Of a stretch of 18,212 nucleotides of DNA, positions 1 to 6,323 are shown one piece after another. The notes beneath the pieces were generated by a model. It made no database searches. It saw only the letters and a program-made list of their open reading frames with translations, and was not told the origin of the DNA. The position numbers were made by a program, and so were the translations under genes. Positions within the stretch are counted from its first letter, which is position 1, and each line of letters starts with the position of its first letter. The stretch comes from UBA8524 sp964215915 (GTDB lineage Bacteria > Bacteroidota > Bacteroidia > UBA8524), in assembly GCA_964215915.1 (NCBI GenBank), contig CAXPEB010000067.1, forward strand, positions 1 through 18,212. The letters run 5' to 3'.

Positions 1-989
1 GTAAGGATCCACAAGAGAATAATCCGGATACAGGTCCGGTTTATCCTCCTCCTCCGGAATATGTGGAAACCCCCGGTTTCCCCGATTGTAGTCTGGACCT
101 TGAGGATGCCTGGCTGGATTATGAAGACAATGATCCTTCCTGGGGCAATAATTACCACTTCGTTACCAATGCAGATACTTCCCTGGTCGGATTTCGGGTA
201 AGTACTCTCGATGAGAACCGACTGTTGTTATTTGTGAGCTATCGGCAAAGCAGGTATGCTTATTTACAGCGTATGGCCGTATACAATATGGTTACCGGGA
301 CGTACAAGCCTGTAGCAGATCATGCCCTTGGTTACCAGGATATTCCCGATTGGAACGCAGAAGAACGAATCGTATTTACAGGTACTGATTTGCAGATTTA
401 TTCGGTGAACCCTGATGGTAGTGCGCTTTCCCGGCTTACAACTTCTTCAAGGAATACCTACCCGCTGTGGGCACCGGACGGCAGTCGAATTTTCTTTCAT
501 CAGTTCAACCCGTCGACAGGAACACGTCTTAATCTGATTTGCGATAAAGACGGGAGAGTGGAGGATACCGTTCAAACCCAATGGATACGTTTTTCAGACT
601 GGGTGCGCAATGACCTCCTGCTTCTGGGTGGAGCCTACTCGTACCGGGATATGAACAAGGGGAAGGACTTCGAGTACGGACAGACAGATGATGCCGCCTA
701 TTCCATGACCATGAGCGTTTTAGGCGAATTGGTGTTTGTCTCCATGGCCAAAGGCAAGATCGGGGATTTGATGGCATTCAACATCGGAACGGAAGAGTTG
801 AGAAAGGTTAAACCGGCGTGTAAGTCAAACCTGTTCAGAGGAATAGGGTATGCGCCCGGAAAGAATAAACTGATCGTCATGTTATGCAGGTTTGTAAAAA
901 CCGGTCCGGAACAGTTGAAGACGGAATACGACCTCTATCTTATGGATGTCGATGGCGGAAGTCCCCAACTTATCAAAACATTTCATTGA
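1..989 (+). CDS. Partial TolB/PD40 beta-propeller protein, probable lipoprotein (5' end outside window)
   Basis: The reading frame is open to the left edge, so the true start lies upstream; the GTG at 63 is only the first start-like codon inside. The first visible residues (KDPQENNPDTG, then a Pro-rich VYPPPPEY stretch) look like the flexible linker after a lipobox cysteine, and the split codon at positions 1-2 (xGT) could be that Cys. The body has WD40-like/PD40 blades: RLTTSSRNTYPLWAPDGSRI (about residues 124-143 counted from the GTG) has the typical W/SPDG(S/R)I core, and DLYLMDVDGGSPQLI near the C-terminus is another blade. Such proteins are usually periplasmic or outer-membrane anchored binding or scaffold proteins; no catalytic motif is visible. 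It ends 16 bp from the convergent T9SS gene. Function beyond the fold is unknown. Confidence 0.8.
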   Translation, partial: KDPQENNPDTGPVYPPPPEYVETPGFPDCSLDLEDAWLDYEDNDPSWGNNYHFVTNADTSLVGFRVSTLDENRLLLFVSYRQSRYAYLQRMAVYNMVTGTYKPVADHALGYQDIPDWNAEERIVFTGTDLQIYSVNPDGSALSRLTTSSRNTYPLWAPDGSRIFFHQFNPSTGTRLNLICDKDGRVEDTVQTQWIRFSDWVRNDLLLLGGAYSYRDMNKGKDFEYGQTDDAAYSMTMSVLGELVFVSMAKGKIGDLMAFNIGTEELRKVKPACKSNLFRGIGYAPGKNKLIVMLCRFVKTGPEQLKTEYDLYLMDVDGGSPQLIKTFH

Positions 990-1005
990 GGAATACTGCT
1001 TCCGG

Positions 1006-2514
1006 TTACTCCGTCACCACGTACTTAAATGACCACTGATTTCTGGAATCCAGGAACAAGATGGAGTAAACTCCCGGAGGAAGCTGCAGATCCAGCCGGG
1101 TTTTGCCGGTTTCCAGGTTGCCCTTAAGGATCTCCCTTCCATCCATGGAAAAAACGGTGTATTCCAGGTTGTGTTCAAAAGCCGTATTCAGGTAGATAAC
1201 TCCCTGACCAGGGTTAGGGTGGATACGAAGCTCCCTTGCCTTCGGAGGTTCCGGTACTGGATTCAGATGGTACTTTTCATAAGGAGGTCCGAATAGGGTA
1301 TCATTACCCCGGATATAACTCAGCAGGGTGTAATATTCATTGTAATACAGGTGTTTCCAGTGCATGTAAATCTCGCCGTAACCGGTGGCGCCGGTAAGGT
1401 TCACATTATCATCCTGGAGGGGAACCGATTCATAAAGGGGCTCTGGGCGAGATGGGTTGCGCCTAAGGAAAGTTTCGGAATTGAACGGAGCTCTTGCGCC
1501 CTCTCCGCAATACAGGTATGTGCGTCCGTTTCTAAGCAGGAGACGGCTCACTTTGGTTTCTTCCGGACTATTGCCTACCTGAAAATGGTGGTCTCGGTAT
1601 CGACCCGCCAAATGACCTTCGTCAAAAAGAGAATTCGGCCCGAAACGAAGCCAGCTTTTTTCACGCAGAATGCTGATCCGGAGATCGGCATCCATCCCAA
1701 AACTTTCCTCATAACCCGGGAACGACTGTAACGTTTCGAACCGCCAGTAACGGTCTGCAACGATCACTACCGAGTCAGCATAATGCTGTACACTTTTAAT
1801 CTCTACCCTGCTGTGGAACTTCCTGGTATTGAGTACAAAATTTCCCTGGTCGGAGTCATAACGCGATGATAAGATGTCGCCCGCCCGGTAATCATACATT
1901 TCATGAAATCCCGGAAGCTGGAGCCCGAAATGCGCCCTCTCAGAACCGATCAGGCGAAACGTTTTATCGGAACCGCTTAAAGGCGAACGGTAAGAGATGA
2001 CCCCGTGGTTTTTACTCAGTACCACCGAATCACCCGAGAGACTGCGCAGCACCAATGCCGAGTCATTGCTGCCCATTACAGTCATGACCCCTTTCCAGGA
2101 AATCCAGGCCGAATCGGCATCCCCGTAAGGCCATTTCTGCATAAGTGTGGCGGAAGGATGGATGGTGTAGAGGATACCTCCGGTTTCCCGCTGCCAGGAC
2201 CCATTTTCTTTGCGTATGACCTTTTTACCCAGCCAGTGCCAGGAACTGTCGAGGTAGTTAAACGTATTGCTGTTTATTCCGCTCTGCCCATGGAATTCGT
2301 ATGCGGGCATGAGAGAGGGGACCATGGTCCAGAAGGTATCCGTTCCGGAAACCTGTATGCTATCCAGGGAATAGACCACCTCAGCGAGGCTGTCAGTAAG
2401 GCTGGTGAAATAGACGGTGTCTGCCGGGTGCAGAGGAGCCCAGTCCTGGGCCCTGGACATCGGGACGAAGACGGTCCCTATTATCCATAGAGCAAATAAG
2501 CGGGTTGGTTTCAT
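1006..2514 (-). CDS. Secreted protein with T9SS type A C-terminal sorting domain
   Basis: I start at the ATG at 2514 (502 aa) because MKPTRLFALWIIGTVFVPMSRAQ is a clean signal peptide (Lys/Arg, hydrophobic core, cleavage near SRA-Q). A TTG 20 codons upstream would bury it. The last 75 residues or so begin LRIHPNPGQGVIYLN and end GVYSILFLDSRNQWSFKYVVTE-stop; the HPNPGQG motif and the GVY strand are hallmarks of the type A sorting domain, which is recognised by the T9SS and removed on export. The middle (about 25-420) is rich in beta strands and short repeated phrases (DSVVIV, DSVVLS, GNDTLFG) but matches no domain I recognise. It is monocistronic and convergent with the gene before it. Export is well supported; the role of the mature protein is unknown. 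Confidence 0.85.
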   Translation of the reverse strand: MKPTRLFALWIIGTVFVPMSRAQDWAPLHPADTVYFTSLTDSLAEVVYSLDSIQVSGTDTFWTMVPSLMPAYEFHGQSGINSNTFNYLDSSWHWLGKKVIRKENGSWQRETGGILYTIHPSATLMQKWPYGDADSAWISWKGVMTVMGSNDSALVLRSLSGDSVVLSKNHGVISYRSPLSGSDKTFRLIGSERAHFGLQLPGFHEMYDYRAGDILSSRYDSDQGNFVLNTRKFHSRVEIKSVQHYADSVVIVADRYWRFETLQSFPGYEESFGMDADLRISILREKSWLRFGPNSLFDEGHLAGRYRDHHFQVGNSPEETKVSRLLLRNGRTYLYCGEGARAPFNSETFLRRNPSRPEPLYESVPLQDDNVNLTGATGYGEIYMHWKHLYYNEYYTLLSYIRGNDTLFGPPYEKYHLNPVPEPPKARELRIHPNPGQGVIYLNTAFEHNLEYTVFSMDGREILKGNLETGKTRLDLQLPPGVYSILFLDSRNQWSFKYVVTE

Positions 2515-2618
2515 TACTGGAAATGACGTAAAAAGGATACCTGATGTTGTATAATTGATTCGGCTTTCGACCAAATACAGATACTACTACCGGCTACCTG
2601 AATAGGTGTGTTTTTAGG

Positions 2619-2640
2619 GGTTTGGGGTATTGGGTTCTGG
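2619..2640. repeat. Partial copy of the 145-bp unit (left end only)
   Basis: 22 bp match the first 22 bp of the tandem unit (GGTTTTGGGTATTGGGTTCT plus GG) with one mismatch at position 6. After that the sequence diverges into CAATTGGCTTTTGGCCC. It lies 98 bp before the first full unit, so it is a separate remnant and not in register with the tandem array. Confidence 0.75.
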
Positions 2641-2673
2641 CAATTGGCTTTTGGCCCTTAGCGCTTTGCCTTG

Positions 2674-2698
2674 TCACGCCGAACTCGTCGAGGCGTGA
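2674..2698. repeat. REP-like palindrome 1
   Basis: Perfect 7-bp arms TCACGCC (2674-2680) and GGCGTGA (2692-2698) flank an 11-nt loop GAACTCGTCGA. A second palindrome at 8473-8501 has different arms but a near-identical loop (GAGCACGTCGA) of the same length. This arrangement resembles the intergenic palindromes common in Bacteroidota genomes; no RAYT-type transposase is in the window. Confidence 0.7.
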
Positions 2699-2716
2699 TT
2701 CACTTTGGAGGTATTC

Positions 2717-3030
2717 GGTTTTGGGTATTGGGTTCTAGTTGTTCGGCACTTGTGTATTTGGGCATATCGATTTATCCTGTTTCCCGCAGAACTCGCGGAG
2801 TCGGGAGCCATTAGCTAACCGCTAATACCCAATAGCACCGTGGGGTTTTTTCAGGGTTCCTGGTTTTGGGTATTGGGTTCTGGTCGTTCGGCACTTGTGT
2901 ATTTGGGCATATCGATTTATCCTGTTTCCCGCAGAACTCGCGGAGTCGGGAGCTATTAGCTAACCGCCAATGCCTAATAGCACCGTGGGGCTTTTTCAGG
3001 GTTCTTGGTTTTAGGCATTGGGTTCTTGCC
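2717..3030. repeat. 145-bp tandem repeat: two full units plus start of a third
   Basis: Unit A is 2717-2861 and unit B is 2862-3006, with an exact 145-bp period. They differ at 8 positions, all transitions. A third unit begins at 3007 (GGTTTTAGGCATTGGGTTCT) and loses similarity within about 20 bp. Each unit has a left arm TATTGGGTTCTAG (2726-2738 in A) roughly complementary to CTAATACCCAATA (2822-2834), enclosing a second hairpin built on CCCGCAGAACTCGCGGAGT (from 2783). One arm pair changes from A-T in unit A to G-C in unit B. Confidence 0.9.
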
Positions 3031-3096
3031 GTTTGCCCTGGCTATTAGCATTTAGGCTTCTTGTCATGTCAAGCCCATCAAGAATTGCCTCCTGAC

Positions 3097-3960
3097 TCAA
3101 ACCCTGCTCAACATGGATACCATCCGGTCATTTTCCGGGGTGGCTATTCCATACGTCTTACCCAGCCTCGAGATAATCCCGTTTTTTGCATCCAGCTCCA
3201 GGGGCCGTTTGGCTAGCTTATCCTGTAACATAGACGAACCTTTATCGGGTGGATAGTGCTTCACTTCCTCCAGGCATTGTGTTTCAAATACCGGCTCAAT
3301 ACGGGCACCGTCTGCCCGGGCTACAGCCAGTGCTTCTTTTAGTAGCAAACGGTAGTGATGGAGGTACTCCCTTTCCCGGAAGAGCTCCGCCGGCCTTTCA
3401 TACAAGGCCATTAGCGCCCCGGTAGGAGCACTTCGTAACAGTTTTTTCCAGGAGTCGGTATGGAAGTCATCGGTGAACTGCCAGGTCAATTCAGTTTTTC
3501 CAAGCACTTCTTGCAGCTTGATCCCCGCTTCCCGACTGAGGGTGAGTTCCGGAATTTTCCGGCACCGGTAACCTTCTTCCGTACTTTCCGTTGGGGCATC
3601 GATAAGTGCTCCTGTTAAAGCGTTTTCCGGAAAATGACGGTGTAGTTCCTCTCCGTGATGAAGCCCGTTGCGAACCAAAATCAACCGGGTTTCCTTGCCG
3701 GTTACTTTTCGGAGAAAAGGCAGTGCTGCGGGATATTGATGGAGTTTGAGACAGACAAACAACCAGGAGGGAGGTGGGGCGGTAATTTGCCCTTCCTGTT
3801 CGGAGTTAGCAGAGAAATCAAGTGTTTTTCCGGCAACTGTAATCCGAACACGGGAAAGCGGTCTTCGGGTGAAAAGCCTGACGGGCTCACCGGAATCATT
3901 CAGGATACCCGCCAACACCGATCCGATAGCCCCTACTCCGAATATCCCGAACCTGCTCAT
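3097..3960 (-). CDS. Ketopantoate reductase (PanE/ApbA)-family oxidoreductase
   Basis: 287 aa, the usual length for this family. The N-terminal Rossmann domain has the NADP-binding GVGAIG motif at 8-13 and RNG at 97-99, matching the NG that follows the nucleotide site. The C-terminal helical domain has WKKLL (171-175; K173 aligns with the catalytic Lys of E. coli PanE), GSSM (241-244) and LELDAKNG (254-261; E255 aligns with the catalytic Glu). However, where PanE has two substrate-binding Asn after the Lys (KLxxN...N), this protein reads KLLRSAPTG, with Ser177 and Gly181. It is therefore a family member whose substrate may not be ketopantoate. The ATG overlaps the upstream methyltransferase stop by 4 bp (ATGA), so the two are co-translated. 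Family certain; exact reaction uncertain. Confidence 0.85.
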   Translation of the reverse strand: MSRFGIFGVGAIGSVLAGILNDSGEPVRLFTRRPLSRVRITVAGKTLDFSANSEQEGQITAPPPSWLFVCLKLHQYPAALPFLRKVTGKETRLILVRNGLHHGEELHRHFPENALTGALIDAPTESTEEGYRCRKIPELTLSREAGIKLQEVLGKTELTWQFTDDFHTDSWKKLLRSAPTGALMALYERPAELFREREYLHHYRLLLKEALAVARADGARIEPVFETQCLEEVKHYPPDKGSSMLQDKLAKRPLELDAKNGIISRLGKTYGIATPENDRMVSMLSRV

Positions 3961-4751
3961 GCCCCCTTTATGGCTTGCATAAACAGGTAATCGCCGGATT
4001 CTGTGTCGGCATATCCAAAATTTCCGGAATGTAGGTCCGATTCCAGTTTTTCAATACCCTGTTGCAATTCGGTTTCGGTGATCAACGTACGAAAGGCAGA
4101 AATGCCTCGCCGGAAGCCGGCATTCAGGTACCATTCCGGGTGGTGCTTCCCGGAATACAGAAACTTGTCTCTGAGGTCTTCCCGAATCCGGTATGGTTCC
4201 GTATGAATATGGGTAAAACCGGCTGCTTCCAGCGATCCTTCCAGCGCTTTGAGAGACGGCATCTGAGCCGATGCTTTATCCATCATCTCCGGAAAATACT
4301 GTTTCAGCCAATAGTGCTCCATTTGTTCGGAACAGGAACCGAAAAGCACCAGGCGTCCACCTTTCCGCAGAACCCGGGCACATTCCCGAAAACCGCGTTC
4401 CATATCGGTCCAGTGATGAACCGTCATGATACAGGTTATACCGCCAAAATAACTTTCAGGAAAAGGAATGGATTCGGCTTGTCCGGTTTTCCAGGTTATT
4501 CCCGGATGGTCGGCTTTGGCTTGCCTGACCATCAAACCCGAAGGATCCATCCCATAAAAAACGCCGCCTTCCTCTGCCAGTGCAGCTGTATAATGCCCGG
4601 TACCGCATCCGAGATCCAGGTAGCAGAATTCCTTTTGCGGTTGCAGCAGACGTTTTAATTGCGATACGAGGTATGGATCGGCGCACCGGGTGAAGTTGTA
4701 AGCCCTTCCGATGCGGTTGTATTTCTCCGGATGGTTTTGGGTATTCGGCAC
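3957..4751 (-). CDS. Class I SAM-dependent methyltransferase
   Basis: The methyltransferase fold is clear: motif I DLGCGTG (residues 46-52 from my start), FYGMDPSGLM after strand 2, AESIPFPESYF, and a post-motif VLRKGGRLVLFG. The pattern matches Methyltransf_11 enzymes acting on small molecules; the substrate is unknown. The N-terminal YNRIGRAYNFTRCADPYLV is typical of the subfamily and must be included. I start at GTG 4751 (264 aa), which sits 3 nt after a perfect TAGTTTTG promoter box. A TTG at 4793 would also give an open frame (278 aa), but it would put this promoter inside the gene and overlap the TTG-started frame of the divergent cupin. It is the first gene of a two-gene operon with the PanE-like reductase, overlapping it by 4 bp. 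Confidence 0.85.
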   Translation of the reverse strand: MPNTQNHPEKYNRIGRAYNFTRCADPYLVSQLKRLLQPQKEFCYLDLGCGTGHYTAALAEEGGVFYGMDPSGLMVRQAKADHPGITWKTGQAESIPFPESYFGGITCIMTVHHWTDMERGFRECARVLRKGGRLVLFGSCSEQMEHYWLKQYFPEMMDKASAQMPSLKALEGSLEAAGFTHIHTEPYRIREDLRDKFLYSGKHHPEWYLNAGFRRGISAFRTLITETELQQGIEKLESDLHSGNFGYADTESGDYLFMQAIKGA

Positions 4752-4845
4752 AGCCAAAACTAATGAATCCTCTCTTTCGTATCGTTGGAACAAAGAGGAT
4801 TTTCCGGGATTATTAGACGAAGCACCGTAATTTTGGCTGTGCCGA
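4745..4845. promoter_or_regulatory. Mirror-image divergent promoter/start module
   Basis: A perfect 15-bp inverted repeat, TCGGCACAGCCAAAA (4745-4759) and TTTTGGCTGTGCCGA (4831-4845), brackets the divergent region. Each arm contains the end of a -7 box and a GTG start codon. On the minus strand the box is TAGTTTTG (4762-4755) followed by GCT and GTG 4751; on the plus strand it is TAATTTTG (4828-4835) followed by GCT and GTG 4839. Between the boxes is another inverted repeat, AATCCTCT (4766-4773) and AGAGGATT (4794-4801), a candidate operator. No good -33 TTG is seen at normal spacing for either promoter. Confidence 0.65.
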
Positions 4846-5204
4846 TTTCAGAAGACGTCAAAAGTACCGGGAATACAGAGCCGGAAAGCTGGGGAGAAGC
4901 CAACCTGGCCTGGAGACTACAGGCGGGTGAAAAACTCTGGCTGGCGGAAGAAGAGATGCAGGCGGGGAACTGCGAAATCCGGCACTACCATGCGCATACC
5001 GAGCAGGTGTTTTATATCCTTCAGGGTGAAGCCGTGATGGAACTTGCGGGTAATGAGATCCGGATGAAAACCGGCGACAGCCTGCGTATTCCGGCTGGAG
5101 AAAAACACCGCATTCGAAATGAATCCAGCGGTTTGCTGCGTTTTTTGGTCATCTCTTCAGGAAGTACGGCAACAGACAGAATCAATCTGGAAAAGGCGGA
5201 ATAA
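4839..5204 (+). CDS. Small single-domain cupin protein
   Basis: Both cupin motifs are complete. Motif 1 is G43-x5-H49-x-H51-x3-E55 followed by FYILQG. Motif 2 is GDSLRIPAGEKHRIRN, an exact fit to G(X)5PXG(X)2H(X)3N. The metal ligands would be H49, H51, E55 and the motif-2 His. The N-terminal SWGEANLAWRL matches the start of small stand-alone cupins of about 115 aa, supporting the GTG start at 4839 (121 aa) over a TTG at 4785. It leads an operon: its TAA overlaps the ATG of the DUF6141 gene by one base. Such proteins may bind or isomerise a small metabolite; the ligand cannot be read from sequence. Confidence 0.82.
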   Translation: MPISEDVKSTGNTEPESWGEANLAWRLQAGEKLWLAEEEMQAGNCEIRHYHAHTEQVFYILQGEAVMELAGNEIRMKTGDSLRIPAGEKHRIRNESSGLLRFLVISSGSTATDRINLEKAE

Positions 5205-5701
5205 TGAATATGGAATTCAGGGAAATACAACGTATGAGGCAGGCCTGGGTCTGGCTGCTCTTGTTGGGCGTGAATGCCCTTGGGATATTTGGCGTATACA
5301 AACAGTTATACCTCGGTGAACCTTTCGGGACAAACCCAGCGAGCAATGGGATTCTGATTGCCATAGTGCTCCTGGTTTTTTCCATTTCCATGTTTATGCT
5401 CACGTTTCGGTTGGAAACACGGATCAACGGAAAAGGAGTTTATGTGCGCTTTCACCCACTCCATTGGAAAGAGCGTTTTTATGCCTGGCAGGATATCGAA
5501 GAAGCAAATCTGAGAACTTACCGACCTCTCGCAGAATACGGAGGCTGGGGCATCCGCGGGTTAGGTAAAAACAGGGCATTGAATATGTCGGGGAACAAGG
5601 GGCTCCAACTGGTATTCCGTTCGGGGAAACGTTTACTCATCGGCACCAACAAGCCGGAAGACCTGGAAAATGCCCTGCAAGAATTGAAGCCGGAAGCATG
5701 A
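5204..5701 (+). CDS. DUF6141-like membrane protein (two TM helices plus PH-like domain)
   Basis: 165 aa. After a short polar N-terminus come two hydrophobic segments, about residues 15-33 (WVWLLLLGVNALGIFGVY) and 49-68 (ILIAIVLLVFSISMFML), joined by the loop YLGEPFGTNPASN. The cytosolic remainder has a bacterial-PH-like pattern: ETRINGKGVYVRFHP, FYAWQDIEEANLRTYRP, a Gly-rich GGWGIRGLG turn, then KGLQLVFRSGKRLLIGTNKP before a terminal helix. This is how I recognise the DUF6141 family of Bacteroidota; its function is unknown. It sits between the cupin (1-bp overlap, TAATG) and the Crp/Fnr gene (4-bp overlap, ATGA), so it is co-expressed with both. Confidence 0.78.
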   Translation: MNMEFREIQRMRQAWVWLLLLGVNALGIFGVYKQLYLGEPFGTNPASNGILIAIVLLVFSISMFMLTFRLETRINGKGVYVRFHPLHWKERFYAWQDIEEANLRTYRPLAEYGGWGIRGLGKNRALNMSGNKGLQLVFRSGKRLLIGTNKPEDLENALQELKPEA

Positions 5702-6267
5702 AAACCGGTTTTTTCCAAAACCTGAATGCGCTTCATCCCCTGGAGCCGGGACTGGAGGAAGAATTCCGGAACCTGGTGCAAAGGCGCGTGTTTTCCCGTG
5801 GATATCACCTGCTGAATTTCGGAGAAGTAGATCGTAATATGCATTTCCTGATCCGGGGCGCCGGAAGGGTTTATTATGAACGCGATGGTCTGGATGTGAG
5901 TGATTACCTGGCGCTCGACGGCCATTTTCTGGGAGCGGTACCCAGCCTTTTTAACGGATTACCCAGTGACAAGGCCATCGAATTGCTGGAAGAGTCGGAG
6001 GTGGAAACAGTCAGTTATGCCCGGGTGCTGCAGCTTGCGGAACGCTACCCCGGTCTTGGGCATGCGCTTTACCGAATCGTTCTGTTTGCCTTCCTGGAAG
6101 TGCAGGAGAGGATGGAATCCTTTCGTTTTCAGAGTGCAGCTGAACGTTATGCTCAATTGGAACGAAAATATCCGGGGATTTCCAACAGGGTTCCCCTGCG
6201 TCATCTCGCCAGTTACCTCAATATCACTCAGGTCAGTCTGAGCCGTATCCGGGCGGGATTGCAGTAG
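5698..6267 (+). CDS. Crp/Fnr-family transcriptional regulator
   Basis: 189 aa, the compact size typical of Bacteroidota Crp/Fnr proteins. The cyclic-nucleotide-binding-like beta roll covers roughly 20-115 (FSRGYHLLNFGEVDRNMHFLI, then GRVYYERDG and a DGHFLGAVPSLF turn). The dimerisation helix is about 120-150 (ALYRIVLFAFLEVQERMESF). The C-terminal helix-turn-helix is RVPLRHLASYLNITQVSLSR (164-183), with the second helix as recognition helix. The Cys ligands of an Fnr Fe-S cluster are absent and the canonical cAMP phosphate-binding motif is not evident, so the effector is unknown. It overlaps DUF6141 by 4 bp. A palindromic operator follows immediately at 6268-6285, ahead of the FAD monooxygenase, its likely target. 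Confidence 0.87.
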   Translation: MKTGFFQNLNALHPLEPGLEEEFRNLVQRRVFSRGYHLLNFGEVDRNMHFLIRGAGRVYYERDGLDVSDYLALDGHFLGAVPSLFNGLPSDKAIELLEESEVETVSYARVLQLAERYPGLGHALYRIVLFAFLEVQERMESFRFQSAAERYAQLERKYPGISNRVPLRHLASYLNITQVSLSRIRAGLQ

Positions 6268-6313
6268 TTTTAACATAGGTTAAAAAAGAATCCCCTGAAG
6301 CATTTCAATTTTG
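6268..6313 (+). promoter_or_regulatory. Palindromic operator and promoter of the FAD monooxygenase
   Basis: TTTTAAC (6268-6274), ATAG, GTTAAAA (6279-6285) is a perfect 7-bp inverted repeat. Downstream, CAATTTTG (6306-6313) matches the TAnnTTTG box at 5 of 6 fixed positions. If transcription starts about 3-5 nt after the box, the palindrome is centred about 41 bp upstream, where class II Crp/Fnr activators bind. No -33 TTG is present, which fits an activator-dependent promoter. That the neighbouring Crp/Fnr protein binds here is inference. Confidence 0.55.
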
Positions 6314-6323
6314 CCGCATCGTT

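Larger units (their letters stand above)
2515..3096. other. Gene-free repeat island 1
   Basis: This 582-bp stretch has no credible gene. It holds, in order, the upstream region of the T9SS gene, a 22-bp partial repeat unit (2619-2640), a REP-like palindrome (2674-2698), two complete 145-bp tandem units (2717-3006) and the start of a third. The only open frame (2866-3048, +) lies inside the repeat and reads through its hairpins, so I do not call it. Phrases such as TTGGGTATTGG and CCATTAGCT recur in the second island after 8364, so both islands share a repeat vocabulary. Confidence 0.85.

Noticed and set aside
2572..2579. Promoter box TGTATTTG for the 1006-2514 gene
   Set aside because: One fixed base mismatches, it is about 60 bp from the start, and no -33 element is found; too weak to call.
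2717..3006. CRISPR-like array
   Set aside because: The 145-bp units are contiguous with no unique spacers, and no cas genes are present.
2866..3048. 60-codon frame in repeat island 1
   Set aside because: It is made of the 145-bp repeat and its hairpins, with no domain or ribosome site.
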